Below are positions 33,801 through 41,779 of a stretch of DNA of 64,000 nt, one piece after another. This DNA comes from Nocardioides bruguierae. GTDB taxonomy: Bacteria > Actinomycetota > Actinomycetes > Propionibacteriales > Nocardioidaceae. The stretch is taken from assembly GCF_023656415.1 (NCBI RefSeq), contig NZ_JAMOIL010000002.1, positions 124,001 through 188,000 on the forward strand, given 5' to 3'. The number at the start of each line of letters is the position of its first letter. The stretch's first letter is position 1. The position numbers and the translations under genes were made by a program. Below the pieces are notes generated by a model. It ran no database searches. It was not told where the DNA came from and saw nothing but the letters and a program-made list of their open reading frames with translations.

Positions 33801-33954
33801 ACCACGCCCGGTCGGTGTAGACGCCGGCGAAGCTGGTGAGCCCGAAGAAGAACACCACCAGGACGACGGCGGTCGCGATCAGCGCGCGCGTGCGTGCCGA
33901 GGCACGTTCGGGCTGCTGCTCGGGGGTGCTGGGCTGCTCGAAGGTGTCGCTCAC
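30805..33954 (-). CDS. UPF0182 family membrane protein, 1049 aa
   Basis: Large conserved actinobacterial membrane protein of unknown function. Residues about 22-300 carry seven or so membrane spans, with TDRAWYSAGGFVSVWNTLLG and DRDIGFFIFDLPWYHYLTDF typical of the family. A long extracellular part follows (NIDATRDAYDL, PWLTLDSDPYPAVVDGKIVW). There is a Ser/Asp/Gly/Thr-rich insert around residue 775, encoded by a 12-bp tandem repeat, and a second Ser/Asp/Gly-rich tail at the C-terminus; both probably vary in length between strains. GTG start at 33954. It is last in the run moaE, small membrane protein, ylbL, PPA1309, UPF0182, and a 158 bp gap suggests its own promoter. Confidence 0.92.
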   Translation of the reverse strand: MSDTFEQPSTPEQQPERASARTRALIATAVVLVVFFFGLTSFAGVYTDRAWYSAGGFVSVWNTLLGTRVVLFVVFGLVMGLVAAVNMVIAYRFRPLFVGMPDAGGVRRYRDAVTPIRRWVLLATAGVLFVFGGTSASASWRDYLLWRNGGDFGQTDAYFDRDIGFFIFDLPWYHYLTDFVMATLVVAALVTALTHYLYGGISLQTPGDRLSGPAQAQLSLLVGLLVLAKAVDYWLDRFDLASQSGSLITGITYTDDNAVLPAKNILLGIAVICAVLFFVNVWRRTWMLPSVGVALLALSAVILGLIWPGVVQQFQVRPSEPVRENEYIAKNIDATRDAYDLTNVEITDFSPENTLGVSLASLDGETKSIPLVDPQLVSDAFEQDQQVRDYYTTADVLDVDRYDVDGTDRALVLGVRELNSAGIPEQNWANLHTVYTHGNGVIAAYANQRDRVDGAELEVDDSSSSTSGSDTTAGLEWAQGTAANENDLQDVTGGYEDRIYYGEDSSEYSIVGKASEDAADIELDLQGDSTGTTTFTGAGDGDVGNAFQELMYAIRFGDPNFLLSGRVNSNSKVLYDRTPLERVQKVAPWLTLDSDPYPAVVDGKIVWIVDGYTTSDAYPGAEKESYSEMIDDSRAEDTGLQTIPTDQVNYMRDAVKATVDAYSGEVTLYQWDTEDPMLSAWMSAFPGTVESRDDIPEELLEHLRYPEDLFKVQRYQLARYHVTDADDWYQGNDRWEVPADPTTSGTSYQPPYRLFVGEDYVGPSADEDTTDDSGTDSGTDSGTDSGSGTGTGSGSSTDAASGQTWSLTSVFVPIGRAVLASYMSVDSDATSDSYGTIRVLQLPTEQTPGPEQVANTFSSDEDIADALAQFNRTDGVVERGNLLTVPLDDGFLYVQPVYIRRQASEASYPVLRFVTTAYGNNIGIGSTLRESLRDLLSNVGGTPTDSGGDTGSDSGSGSGSGSNDTPLSGTTQQQINQLLQRAENAFDAADQAYTDGDLGEYQTQVERAQDAISQALSLASDAGSGSDASASPSADASDSASSDSTGSDG
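31600..31642. repeat. 12-bp tandem repeat in the UPF0182 gene
   Basis: Three perfect copies of GGAGTCGGTGCC plus a partial one, encoding the repeated Asp-Ser-Gly-Thr of the low-complexity insert. The unit is a multiple of three, so copy-number changes keep the frame. Confidence 0.85.
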
Positions 33955-34112
33955 GCTCTCCTCGTCTCGTCACCGGGCGCGGGGGCCGGGCATCCAGGGT
34001 GCTGCTGGTGGTGCAGGTGCTTGCTCAGGGTGCTGCTCAGGGTGCTGCTCAGCCCGTTCTGCGGGGTCTCTCAGGTGCTCCAACGACCGGGAGGCCCCGG
34101 GAGTGCCGCCGA
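33955..34112. other. Intergenic region with a short tandem repeat
   Basis: 158 bp between the PPA1309 stop and the UPF0182 start. Around 34023-34052 the 12-base unit GCTCAGGGTGCT is repeated twice and partly a third time. No gene seen; any UPF0182 promoter must be here. Confidence 0.45.
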
Positions 34113-34730
34113 TCAGTCCTCGACCAGGGTCGCGGACAGCAGCTCCAGCAGCGAGGGCACGAGGTCCGTGCCGCCCACCACGAGGGACTCCTCGTCGTGG
34201 CTGCGGAAGCGCATCGCACAGTACGTGGAACCGGTCCGCGTCGTCCCCGCAACCAGGCGCATCTCCTGGCGCAGCGGGTGGTTCGCGGCGAACTCGGTCG
34301 CCTCGTCGTCGTCCTCGGGGATGTCCTCGTGCACCTCCGGCGGCAGCACGATCCGCTCCACGACGGCCGCACAGCCGGCCACCGAGCCGGGCCACGAGAT
34401 GCCGGGGAGCACCTGCTCCAGCGGCACGTTCGGGTTCAGCGAGTCCTGCTCCACCGGCGTCAGCGAGCCGTCCTCGGACGGCTGGTCCAGGCCCATCAGG
34501 GCCGCCAGCTCCGGCTCCTGGGCCACGAGCGCCGCGGTGTCGACGAGGCCGAAGAGACGCGCGGGCTGGTCCCAGCCGGCCTCGGCGACGTGCTTCTCGA
34601 TCTCCAGCACGGCGGTGGCCAGCGCCGGGTCGGCGTCCAGGTCCAGCTTGGCGGCGTCGACGGTCTCCGGGAACGGGTCCTCGGGCAGGTCCGTGGGGCC
34701 GGTCGGGTCGGCGGGGTTCTCGTCAGGCAT
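34113..34730 (-). CDS. PPA1309 family protein, 205 aa
   Basis: Acidic soluble protein of the actinobacterial PPA1309 family, function unknown. Recognisable blocks are ATAVLEIEKHVAEAGWDQPARLFGLV, the central LPGISWPGSVAGCAAVVER, NHPLRQEMRLVAGTTRTG, and a C-terminal SHDEESLVVGGTDLVPSLL. The ATG start at 34730 follows the YlbL stop by 27 bp. The ylbL-PPA1309-UPF0182 order is conserved in many actinobacteria as I recall, which suggests a joint envelope or proteolysis role, but no direct evidence is visible. Confidence 0.87.
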   Translation of the reverse strand: MPDENPADPTGPTDLPEDPFPETVDAAKLDLDADPALATAVLEIEKHVAEAGWDQPARLFGLVDTAALVAQEPELAALMGLDQPSEDGSLTPVEQDSLNPNVPLEQVLPGISWPGSVAGCAAVVERIVLPPEVHEDIPEDDDEATEFAANHPLRQEMRLVAGTTRTGSTYCAMRFRSHDEESLVVGGTDLVPSLLELLSATLVED

Positions 34731-34757
34731 GGCGGCTCGCTCTCGCGGTTCGTCGTC

Positions 34758-35831
34758 TCACTGGTTCGAGCAGGTGGGCAGGTCGGGGTCGTCCGGGTCG
34801 GCGACCCAGTCCTGGACCGCGGCGAGCGCGGAGTCGAAGTCGTCCGCCCGCAGCAGGGTGGGGCTGCCGTCGTCCACCTCGAGGGCGTCGGCGCAGTTGT
34901 CGGCCGGGACGAGGAACACCTCGGCGCCGTCGCGCTCGGCGCCGGCGATCTTCTGCTGGATGCCGCCGATCGGCCCGACGGTGCCGTCCTCGCTCATCGT
35001 GCCGGTGCCGGCGATGACGTGCCCGCCGGTCACCGACTCCTCGGTGAGGGTGTCGTAGACGGCGAGGGAGAACATGAGACCGGCGCTGGGCCCGCCGATG
35101 GAGGAGTCGATGTCGATCGAGACCTGCACGGGGAACTCGTAGCCGGTGCCGGGGGTGAACCCGACGCGGTAGACGCCGTCGTCCCCCTTCTCCGGGGTGA
35201 TCGTCACCGTGCGGCGCTTGCCGTTGCGCTGGAGGACGAGGGTGACGGGGTCTCCCCCGCTGCGGCGGATGGTGCGCACGAGCATCTGGGTGCCGGTGAC
35301 CTTCTCGCCGTTGATCCGCAGCACCAGGTCGCGCACCTTCAGCACCCCGTCGGCGGGGCTGCCGTCCTGCACGAGCGCCACCATGAGCACCGGGCTGACG
35401 TCGTAGCCGAGGGCCTCCTCGGCCACGGCGACCGCGACGTCCTGCGAGGTCACCATCTGGATGGCGCCCTTCTGCTCCTCCTCCTCGGCGGTGGTGTCGT
35501 CGGGGTGCACGTAGTCGTAGGGGTAGACCGCCTCGGAGGGGTCGAACCACGCCCACAGCAGCTCGGGCAGGGGCATCTGACGGTCGGTGGCCGAGACCGA
35601 CACCGTCGTCATCCGCAGCTGGCCGGAGTCGTCGTAGTAGGCCTTGGCCCCGTCGACGCTGATGATCTCGCCGTCGCCGCTGCCACCGACCGCGTCGCCG
35701 GAGATCCCGAGGACGTCGATCGTCGGGCCGGGCGCGTAGGTCGCGTAGGGCAGGCCGGTGAAGGCCACCGCCACGAGCAGCGCGATCACCACGGGCACCG
35801 CGAGCACCGCGGCCAGGGTGCGCTGCGTCAT
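34758..35831 (-). CDS. YlbL-type PDZ / Lon-like serine protease, 357 aa
   Basis: Membrane-anchored protease. One N-terminal span (LAAVLAVPVVIALLVAVAF), then a PDZ domain at about residues 120-210 (VALVQDGSPADGVLKVRDLVLRINGEKV), then a Lon-type (S16) catalytic domain with Ser in DSSIGGPSAGLMFSLAVYD and Lys in PIGGIQQKIAGAE, forming the Ser-Lys dyad. The active site faces the outside. I chose the ATG at 35831; the open frame runs to 36191 but without coding character, and MTQRTL followed by the span fits the family start. Bacillus YlbL works in cell-division control after DNA damage; the role here is not known. Confidence 0.92.
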   Translation of the reverse strand: MTQRTLAAVLAVPVVIALLVAVAFTGLPYATYAPGPTIDVLGISGDAVGGSGDGEIISVDGAKAYYDDSGQLRMTTVSVSATDRQMPLPELLWAWFDPSEAVYPYDYVHPDDTTAEEEEQKGAIQMVTSQDVAVAVAEEALGYDVSPVLMVALVQDGSPADGVLKVRDLVLRINGEKVTGTQMLVRTIRRSGGDPVTLVLQRNGKRRTVTITPEKGDDGVYRVGFTPGTGYEFPVQVSIDIDSSIGGPSAGLMFSLAVYDTLTEESVTGGHVIAGTGTMSEDGTVGPIGGIQQKIAGAERDGAEVFLVPADNCADALEVDDGSPTLLRADDFDSALAAVQDWVADPDDPDLPTCSNQ

Positions 35832-35928
35832 GCGGCAGATCGTCCCATGCCGCCCAAGACGGACGGGGCGCGGCCCTGCGCCCGGCCGCTGCACCCGGCC
35901 GCTGGGCGCGGGCGTGCGGGTCACCGGG

Positions 35929-36162
35929 TCAGCCGGGCGGTCGCGGCAGCCGCGAGCGACGCACGGCGAGGCCGGTACCGCGGTCGGCCTCCGGGCGCGG
36001 CGCGGCGTAGCGCAGCGGCGTGCTGCGGCCCAGGCCCTTCTCCAGGCGTGCCAGCAGCACCTCGCGGTCGGGCTCGCGGCGGGTGCGGCCCAGCCACGCG
36101 ACCCATCCCATGGCGAGCACGGTGACGACGGCCGCGGGCACGAGCCAGAGCAGGACCTCCAC
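35929..36162 (-). CDS. Small membrane protein, 77 aa
   Basis: One N-terminal membrane span (VLLWLVPAAVVTVLAMGWVAW) followed by a basic cytosolic tail with REPDREVLLARLEKGLG. No named family known to me. The GTG start at 36162 and coding-like codon use support it. It lies between moaE and ylbL on the same strand with about 97 bp on each side, and the same arrangement is common in related genomes as far as I recall. Confidence 0.65.
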   Translation of the reverse strand: MEVLLWLVPAAVVTVLAMGWVAWLGRTRREPDREVLLARLEKGLGRSTPLRYAAPRPEADRGTGLAVRRSRLPRPPG

Positions 36163-36259
36163 CCGGCCACGGTAGGACGCCGGCGGCCCACCCCGGCGGC
36201 GGCGCGCTGGGCCGCGGACGGGCCAGCGGAACGGTCAGTGGCCCGGGGTCAGGCCCGGG

Positions 36260-36709
36260 TCACGGCGTGCCGACCCACTCCTCGCCGCCGTCGCTGAACC
36301 GCTGGTGCTTCCAGATGGGCACCTGCTGCTTGAGCGTGTCGATGAGGTCGCGCGAGGCGGCGAAGGCGACGTCGCGGTGGGCCGCGGCCGCGGCGACCAC
36401 GACCGCCACGTCACCGATCGCCAGCGTGCCCACGCGGTGCACCGCGGCCAGGGCGCTCACGCCGTGCCGGCCCGCCACCTCGGCGCAGACGTCCTCCAGC
36501 CGCGCCAGCGCGCTCGGGTGGCCGGTGTAGTCGAGGCCGTCGACGCCCCTGCCGCCGTCGTGGTCGCGCACGCGGCCGACGAAGAGGGTCAGCCCGCCCG
36601 CGTGCTCGTCGTCGCAGGCGTCCATCACCTCGGTGACGTCCAGCGGCGTGTCGCGGACGTCGACGAGTCGGACGACGGGCCTGCCGGGGCTTCCGGGCTG
36701 CTCGCTCAC
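36260..36709 (-). CDS. moaE: Molybdopterin synthase catalytic subunit MoaE, 149 aa
   Basis: Large subunit of molybdopterin synthase, which with the small subunit MoaD adds the dithiolene sulfurs to precursor Z. The family blocks are LTLFVGRVRDHDGG, LDYTGHPSALARLEDV, AVHRVGTLAIGDVAVVVA and the C-terminal QVPIWKHQRFSDGGEEWVG with the active-site Lys (WKHQ). GTG start at 36709. No other molybdenum cofactor gene is in the window, so MoaD must come from elsewhere. Divergent from the DUF2342 metalloprotease gene. Confidence 0.95.
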   Translation of the reverse strand: MSEQPGSPGRPVVRLVDVRDTPLDVTEVMDACDDEHAGGLTLFVGRVRDHDGGRGVDGLDYTGHPSALARLEDVCAEVAGRHGVSALAAVHRVGTLAIGDVAVVVAAAAAHRDVAFAASRDLIDTLKQQVPIWKHQRFSDGGEEWVGTP

Positions 36710-36787
36710 CGGGCCAGGCTAGTGCGCCGCCCTCCGGGGACGCCCCCGGCCCGCCCGGCACGGCGCTCGTGCCCGGAAGGTTCCCGG

Positions 36788-36804
36788 GTTCGCGGGCCGC
36801 GAAC
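36788..36804. promoter_or_regulatory. Perfect 17-bp palindrome between moaE and the metalloprotease gene
   Basis: GTTCGCGG-G-CCGCGAAC in the 135 bp divergent region, 29 bases upstream of a possible -10 (TACCGT at 36833-36838) of the metalloprotease gene. Possible operator of a dimeric regulator. Confidence 0.4.
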
Positions 36805-36844
36805 AGACGGGGGTCCGCGCCCGGCACCTGGGTACCGTGGACCC

Positions 36845-38293
36845 ATGAGCGAGACCCCCGGCGACGACGAGAACAACAACCCCTTCAAGGGGACGCCGTT
36901 CGAGCACCTGTTCGGCCAGGGCTCCGGTGGCCAGGGCGGAGCCGGCGGCTTCGACATGTCGCAGCTCTTCGGCGCGGGCGGCCCGCTGGCGGGCGCGGGC
37001 GGGGCCGGCGGCTTCGACATGAACGCCCTGATGGGCCAGTTCCAGCAGATGATGCAGCCCTACGACGGCCCCCTGAACTGGGAGCTCGCCCAGGACGTGG
37101 CCCGCAAGACCGTCGCCCAGTCCCCCGACCCGTCCCCGTCGGGCAAGCAGCGCGACGCCGTGGCCGACAGCCTCCGGCTCGCCGACCACTGGCTGGACTC
37201 GGCCACCGACCTGCCGTCGGCCGTCACCGCGACGGCGGCGTGGAGCCGCGCCGAGTGGGTGGTCGCGACCGCCGACACGTGGAAGACCCTGGTCACCCCC
37301 GTGGCCGAGTCTTCCGTCGGGTCGATGGGCGACGCCCTGCCCGAGGAGGCCAAGGCCATGGCCGGCCCCTTCGTCGGCATGATGAGCAAGGCGATGGGCG
37401 GCATGCTCGCCCAGCAGACCGGCTCGGGCATCGGCACGCTGGCCGGTGAGGTGCTGAGCGCCTCCGACATCGGCATCCCGCTCACCGAGACCGGCAAGGC
37501 CGCCATCGTCGTCGCGAACGTGGAGAAGCTGGCCGAGGGCCTGGACGTCTCCTACGACGACGTCCTCCTCTACGTCGCGCTGCGCGAGGCCGCGCACGAG
37601 CGCCTCTTCGCCAACGTGCCGTGGCTGCGCGAGCACGTGCTGGGCACCGTCACCGACTACGCCCGCGGCATCTCGATCAACACCCAGGCCATCCAGCAGC
37701 GGATGGAGGAGCAGCTGCGCGGCGTCGACCCCAGCGACCCCGCCTCCTTCCAGCGGCTGATGGAGGAGGGCATGTTCGAGCCGCCCCGCTCCCCCGTGCA
37801 GGAGGCCGCCCTGGCCCGCCTCGAGACCGTGCTCGCGCTGATCGAGGGCTGGGTCGACGAGGTCGTCGGCCAGGCCACCGAGGGCCGCATGCCCACGGCC
37901 GGCAAGCTGCGCGAGACCATGCGCCGCCGTCGCGCCAGCGGCGGCCCCGCGGAGGAGACGTTCGCGACCCTCGTCGGCCTCGAGATGCGTCCCCGCCGCC
38001 TGCGCGACGCCTCCACCCTGTGGGGCTCGCTGCGCACGCGACAGGGCACCGAGGGCCGCGACGGCGTCTGGACCCACCCCGACCTGCTGCCCACCGCGCA
38101 GGACCTCGACGACCCGTTGACCTTCCGCGCGGACGCCTCCCAGCCGGACGCGCTCAGCGACGAGGAGTTCGACGCCGAGCTCTCCGCCCTGCTCCAAGGC
38201 GGCCTCTCCGGGACGGCCCCGGAGGACGTGGTCGACGAGGGCTCCACCGACCAGGGCGACGAGCCCGACGAGGGCGGCCCGACCCCCGCATGA
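36845..38293 (+). CDS. DUF2342-type zinc-dependent metalloprotease, 482 aa
   Basis: Soluble protein of the actinobacterial DUF2342 / F420-associated metalloprotease family. The Gly/Phe/Met-rich N-terminus (NPFKGTPFEHLFGQG, then two GGFDM repeats) is usual. The putative metal site is ALREAAHERLFANVPWLREHV around residue 260: an EAAHxRLF pattern in place of HExxH. The C-terminus is acidic. The ATG at 36845 gives the family start MSETP. Its stop overlaps the Nudix gene start (ATGA). Protease activity is a family assignment, not proven here. Confidence 0.9.
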   Translation: MSETPGDDENNNPFKGTPFEHLFGQGSGGQGGAGGFDMSQLFGAGGPLAGAGGAGGFDMNALMGQFQQMMQPYDGPLNWELAQDVARKTVAQSPDPSPSGKQRDAVADSLRLADHWLDSATDLPSAVTATAAWSRAEWVVATADTWKTLVTPVAESSVGSMGDALPEEAKAMAGPFVGMMSKAMGGMLAQQTGSGIGTLAGEVLSASDIGIPLTETGKAAIVVANVEKLAEGLDVSYDDVLLYVALREAAHERLFANVPWLREHVLGTVTDYARGISINTQAIQQRMEEQLRGVDPSDPASFQRLMEEGMFEPPRSPVQEAALARLETVLALIEGWVDEVVGQATEGRMPTAGKLRETMRRRRASGGPAEETFATLVGLEMRPRRLRDASTLWGSLRTRQGTEGRDGVWTHPDLLPTAQDLDDPLTFRADASQPDALSDEEFDAELSALLQGGLSGTAPEDVVDEGSTDQGDEPDEGGPTPA

Positions 38294-38850
38294 GCCTGCA
38301 CGACGACGCCCTGGCCCGGCTGGAGGCGTGGTCGGCGCCCAGCACCGAGCAGGAGCGGCTGCGCGAGCGCTACGTCGCGCACCTGCGCACGCACCCCGAC
38401 GCCTGCGACCGGTCCTGCCGGCCCGACCACCTGACCGCCAGCACGCTGGTGCTCTCCCCCGGCGGCGGCCACGTGCTGCTGACGCTGCACGCCAAGGCGC
38501 GGCAGTGGTTCCAGCTGGGCGGGCACTGCGAGCCGGGCGACACCACCCTGGCGGCCGCGGCCCTGCGCGAGGCCACCGAGGAGTCGGGGCTGGGCGAGCT
38601 CGAGCTCGACCCGGTGCCCGTCCAGCTCTCCGAGCACGCGGTGCCGTTCTGCGGCACGCCGACGTCTCCCGGCGAGCGCCCGGTGCACCACCTGGACGTG
38701 CGGTTCCTGGCCGTCGTCCGCGGTGAGGCCGACGCGGTGGTCAGCGACGAGTCGTTGGACGTGCGCTGGTGGCCGGCGGACGGGCTGCCCGACCCGCAGC
38801 CCGACATGGTCGAGCTCGTCGACCTCGCGCGCGCCCGGCTGCGCGCCTGA
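38290..38850 (+). CDS. Nudix hydrolase, 186 aa
   Basis: Cytosolic Nudix-fold hydrolase for a nucleoside diphosphate-linked substrate. The Nudix box is GGHCEPGDTTLAAAALREATEESGLG with the REATEESG core intact. It starts with a helical N-terminal part of about 45 residues with a Cys pair (DACDRSC), not part of the core fold. The ATG overlaps the metalloprotease stop by four bases, so the two are co-translated. It ends 4 bp from the convergent YgjP-like gene. Substrate unknown. Confidence 0.9.
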   Translation: MSLHDDALARLEAWSAPSTEQERLRERYVAHLRTHPDACDRSCRPDHLTASTLVLSPGGGHVLLTLHAKARQWFQLGGHCEPGDTTLAAAALREATEESGLGELELDPVPVQLSEHAVPFCGTPTSPGERPVHHLDVRFLAVVRGEADAVVSDESLDVRWWPADGLPDPQPDMVELVDLARARLRA

Positions 38851-38854
38851 GCCC

Positions 38855-39409
38855 TCAGTCGACCTCGGACTCCTGGCCGGGAGGCTCGGCCACGGCGCCG
38901 GCGTCCGACCAGCCGAGCAGGTAGCCCTTCGCGCGCTCCGTGTGCGGGTAGCCGTTGACCCAGCCCCAGAAGTTGTCGTCGTGGCCGGGCTCCAGCAGGT
39001 GCGCCAGCTCGTGCACGATCACGTAGTCGACCACCCACGAGGGCATCGCCTGGAGCCGTTCGGAGAGCCGGATGGTGCGGTCACCGGGCGTGCAGGAGCC
39101 CCAGCGGCTGGTCTGGTTCGAGACCCAGCGCACCGAGACCGGCGCGGCCAGGCCTCCCAGGTAGGTGTCGGAGAGGACCCGGGCCCGCTCGAGCAGCTCC
39201 TCGTCGTCACGGCGGCTGCGCTCGTCCGCCTCGACGCGGGCCACCATCGTCTCGACCCAGGCGTGCTCCTCCTCGTCCGAGAGGGCGTCGGGCACGAGGA
39301 CGACGACGCGCTCGCCCTCCCGGTAGGCCGAGACGGTCTGGCGTCGACGCGCGGAGCGCCGCACCTCGACCTCGACGGCGTCCACGGCCGCGATCGTGGT
39401 GGACTCCAC
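38855..39409 (-). CDS. YgjP-like M48-type metallopeptidase, 184 aa
   Basis: Zinc metallopeptidase-like protein of the YgjP/WLM group. The zinc site is VIVHELAHLLEPGHDDNFW (HELAH with a later His), preceded by SNQTSRWGSCTPGDRTIRLS, the family block that carries RWGSC. No signal peptide. I chose the GTG at 39409 because GGAGGAGCCC lies directly upstream; a longer frame to an ATG at 39499 adds a 30-residue Arg/Pro-rich N-terminus. It is followed on the minus strand side by the PHP gene, and convergent with the Nudix gene. Confidence 0.85.
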   Translation of the reverse strand: MESTTIAAVDAVEVEVRRSARRRQTVSAYREGERVVVLVPDALSDEEEHAWVETMVARVEADERSRRDDEELLERARVLSDTYLGGLAAPVSVRWVSNQTSRWGSCTPGDRTIRLSERLQAMPSWVVDYVIVHELAHLLEPGHDDNFWGWVNGYPHTERAKGYLLGWSDAGAVAEPPGQESEVD

Positions 39410-39508
39410 GGGCTCCTCCGTTCCACCGGGGCGGGGCCGTGACGGGCGGTCGTGGGCAGCACGCACCCGCGACCGACGTGCCTCGCGGGTGGGGGGCATG
39501 TGTCCAGG

Positions 39509-40570
39509 TTAACCGTTCGCCCAGGCGAGCAGGCGCTCCCGCGGCCACGTGTTGACGATCCGGTCGGGGTCGATGCCGGCGGCCTCGGCGCGCTCGCAGC
39601 CGTGCACGAGCAGGTCGAGCTGGCCCGGCGCGTGGGCGTCGGAGTCGATGCTGAACAGGCAGCCGAGGTCGCGGGCGAGCTCCAGCAGCCGCGTCGGTGG
39701 GTCCCGTCGTTCGGGCCGGGCGTTGATCTCCACCGCCGTCCCGGTCTCCGCGCAGGCCTCGAGCACGGCGCGCGCGTCGAAGCGCGACTCCCCGCGCGTC
39801 CCCCGGGACCCGCCGGTGAGCCGGCCGGTGCAGTGGCCGAGCACGTTGGTCAGCGGGTTCCGCACGGCCGCCACCATGCGCCGCGTCATCGGCTCGGCGT
39901 CCATGGCGAGCTTGGAGTGGACGCTGGCCACGCGCACGTCGAGCCGGGCGAGCAGCTCCTCGGTCTGGTCGAGCGAGCCGTCGTCGAGGATGTCGACCTC
40001 GATGCCCGAGAGCAGCGTGAAGGTGCCCCCTCCGGCGGCGAGGTGCGCGTTGACGGCCGTCACGACGTCCAGCTGGCGCGCCAGCCGCTCCGCCGAGAGG
40101 CCGCGGGCGACCTTCAGCCGCGGGCTGTGGTCGGTCAGCACCTGGTAGTCGTGCCCCAGCTCCAGGGCGGTGAAGGCCATCTCCTCGATCGGCGAGCCGC
40201 CGTCGGACCAGTCCGAGTGCGAGTGCAGGTCGCCCCGCAGCAGCGCCCGCAGGTCGTGCCCGCCCTGGGTCAGCGGGCCGCCGTGCTCGGCCTCGACGCG
40301 CGCCAGCCGCTCCGAGACCACGCCGTCGACGGCGGCCGCGACGACCTCGGCCGAGCTGCGGCCGACCCCGGGCAGGTCGGTCAGGGTGCCGGTGCGGGCC
40401 GCCTCGGCGACCTGCTCGGGCGGCAGCGGGAGCAGCGTGGCCGCCGCCTTGCGGAAGGCCTTGACCTTGTAGGTGTCCTCCCGGGCGCGCTCGAGCAGGA
40501 ACGCGACCCGGCGCAGGGCTGCGACCGGCCCACCCTCCCACGGGTCGCCGACGCGTGGCACCTCACTCAT
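39509..40570 (-). CDS. PHP-domain protein with N-terminal helix-hairpin-helix part, 353 aa
   Basis: Resembles DNA polymerase X without its polymerase domain. Residues about 15-95 hold the HhH-containing lyase-like domain (KVKAFRKAAATLLPLPPE, LTDLPGVGRSSAEVVAAAV). Residues about 110-353 are a PHP phosphoesterase domain: GDLHSHSDWSDGG, VLTDHSPRLKVARGL, GIEVDIL, ASVHSKL, and VEINARPERRDPP, SIDSDAHAPG, giving the full set of metal-binding His and Asp. It may process DNA ends or a nucleotide. Start at ATG 40570 (MSEVPRVG); an upstream ATG exists in frame at 40612. One DnaA-box-like 9-mer (TCATCCACA) overlaps the start codon. Confidence 0.9.
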   Translation of the reverse strand: MSEVPRVGDPWEGGPVAALRRVAFLLERAREDTYKVKAFRKAAATLLPLPPEQVAEAARTGTLTDLPGVGRSSAEVVAAAVDGVVSERLARVEAEHGGPLTQGGHDLRALLRGDLHSHSDWSDGGSPIEEMAFTALELGHDYQVLTDHSPRLKVARGLSAERLARQLDVVTAVNAHLAAGGGTFTLLSGIEVDILDDGSLDQTEELLARLDVRVASVHSKLAMDAEPMTRRMVAAVRNPLTNVLGHCTGRLTGGSRGTRGESRFDARAVLEACAETGTAVEINARPERRDPPTRLLELARDLGCLFSIDSDAHAPGQLDLLVHGCERAEAAGIDPDRIVNTWPRERLLAWANG

Positions 40571-40668
40571 CCACAACCTCCACCGCAGCGACGTGCACAT
40601 CCGGTGGAACACCGAACCTGCAGTTCAGAGGGCTCACGCTGACGCTCGTCGAGAAGTTCCCCACCGCT

Positions 40669-40699
40669 TCGTCCACACCTTTCCACATGGTTCTCCACA
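40669..40699. promoter_or_regulatory. Cluster A of three DnaA-box-like 9-mers
   Basis: TCGTCCACA (40669), CTTTCCACA (40679) and TTCTCCACA (40691): same direction, with offsets of 10 and 12 bases. TTCGTCCACACCTT at 40668-40681 is repeated exactly at 60800-60813. Lies in the gap between the PHP and enoyl-CoA hydratase genes. Confidence 0.5.
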
Positions 40700-40719
40700 G
40701 CCCGTCTCACCGGCCCGTC

Positions 40720-41541
40720 TCACCGGCCGGTGAACCGCGGGCGGCGGCGCTCCCGGGCGGCGGCCAGCCCCTCGGCCAGGTCCGCCGTGGCCAGCGTGAC
40801 CGGCTGGGCCAGGCCCTCCCACTGCAGCGCCGCCTCCAGGTCGGAGTGCCCGCCCCGGGCCAGGGCCAGCTTCGTGAGGCGCGCGGCCACCGGCGCGGTG
40901 GCGGCGATGCCGCGCACCAGCGCGAGGGCGGACGCAGCGAAGTCGCCGTCGTCCAGCACCTGGGTGACCAGCCCCAGCCGCAGGGCCTCGTCGTCGGCGA
41001 CCAGGCGGCCGGTGAGCAGCAGGTCGCGGGCCGCGGCGTGGCCCACGACGTCGGGCAGCAGGTGGGTGGTGCCCATGCCCGGGTGCAGCCCCAGCGCGGT
41101 GAAGGGCACGCCCATCCGTGCCCCGGGCGCGGCGACGCGGACGTCGCAGGCCAGGGCGAGGGCGAGGCCGGCGCCGATGGCGGGGCCGTTGATCGCCGCC
41201 ACGACCGGCACCTCGAGGCGTCGGACTCCCAGCCAGGCGCGGTAGAAGCCCATCATCCGGGTCCGCAGGTCGTCGACGGAGGCGTCGGGCTCGGAGGCCA
41301 GCCAGGTGGTGTCCCCGCCGGAGCAGAACGCGGACCCGGCGCCGGTGACGAGCACGGCGCGCAGTCCGTCGTCCCCCTCGAGGTGGGCGAGCGCGGCCTG
41401 CCAGGAGGCGGTCATCTCGGTCGACATGGCGTTGCGCCGCTCGGGCTGGTCGAGCGTCAGCACGGCCACGCCGTCGTCGTGGCGCTCGAGACGCAGGTGC
41501 GTGAGCGGCAGGTCCGGGGTGTGCGGCAGCGGGGTCGCCAT
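40720..41541 (-). CDS. Enoyl-CoA hydratase/isomerase family protein, 273 aa
   Basis: Crotonase-fold enzyme. The oxyanion-hole segments are SAFCSGGDTTWL and the second NGPAIGAGLALALACDVRVAA (with the typical GAGLxLALxCDxRVA). ARMGVPFTALGLHPGMGTTHLLP follows, with the position of the usual second glutamate changed to His/Pro, so the exact reaction cannot be assigned. ATG start at 41541; upstream in-frame starts lack coding character. Likely role in fatty acid or amino acid breakdown. Confidence 0.9.
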   Translation of the reverse strand: MATPLPHTPDLPLTHLRLERHDDGVAVLTLDQPERRNAMSTEMTASWQAALAHLEGDDGLRAVLVTGAGSAFCSGGDTTWLASEPDASVDDLRTRMMGFYRAWLGVRRLEVPVVAAINGPAIGAGLALALACDVRVAAPGARMGVPFTALGLHPGMGTTHLLPDVVGHAAARDLLLTGRLVADDEALRLGLVTQVLDDGDFAASALALVRGIAATAPVAARLTKLALARGGHSDLEAALQWEGLAQPVTLATADLAEGLAAARERRRPRFTGR

Positions 41542-41779
41542 GCGGGCACGGTAGCCCGCCCGAGGTCCGGCGAGAGGGCACCCCGGGGGCCGTGCGTCCG
41601 GTCCCGCGCGGCGGGCCCGCACGGGAACGTTCGCCACGCGGACGGTGTGCCGCTGCGCCCTGCGTGGCCGTGTGTCGTAGTGTCGGCGCAGTCCGCCGCG
41701 CTCTGGCGGGCCTCGGAGGCCGCCCCGGCGGGCTCCGCAGAGACCGAGCACCACCCCCACAGACATCAAGGAGGCCGTC
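41542..41779. other. Divergent intergenic region, no gene seen
   Basis: 238 bp between the enoyl-CoA hydratase and DUF5679 starts. A TAGTGT (near 41676) could be a -10 for DUF5679. A good ribosome site, AAGGAGG, lies at 41768-41774. Confidence 0.4.

Noticed and set aside
35832..36191. N-terminal extension of the YlbL-type protease
   Set aside because: It overlaps the small membrane protein gene, lacks domain character, and the family start (short tail then membrane span) is at 35831.
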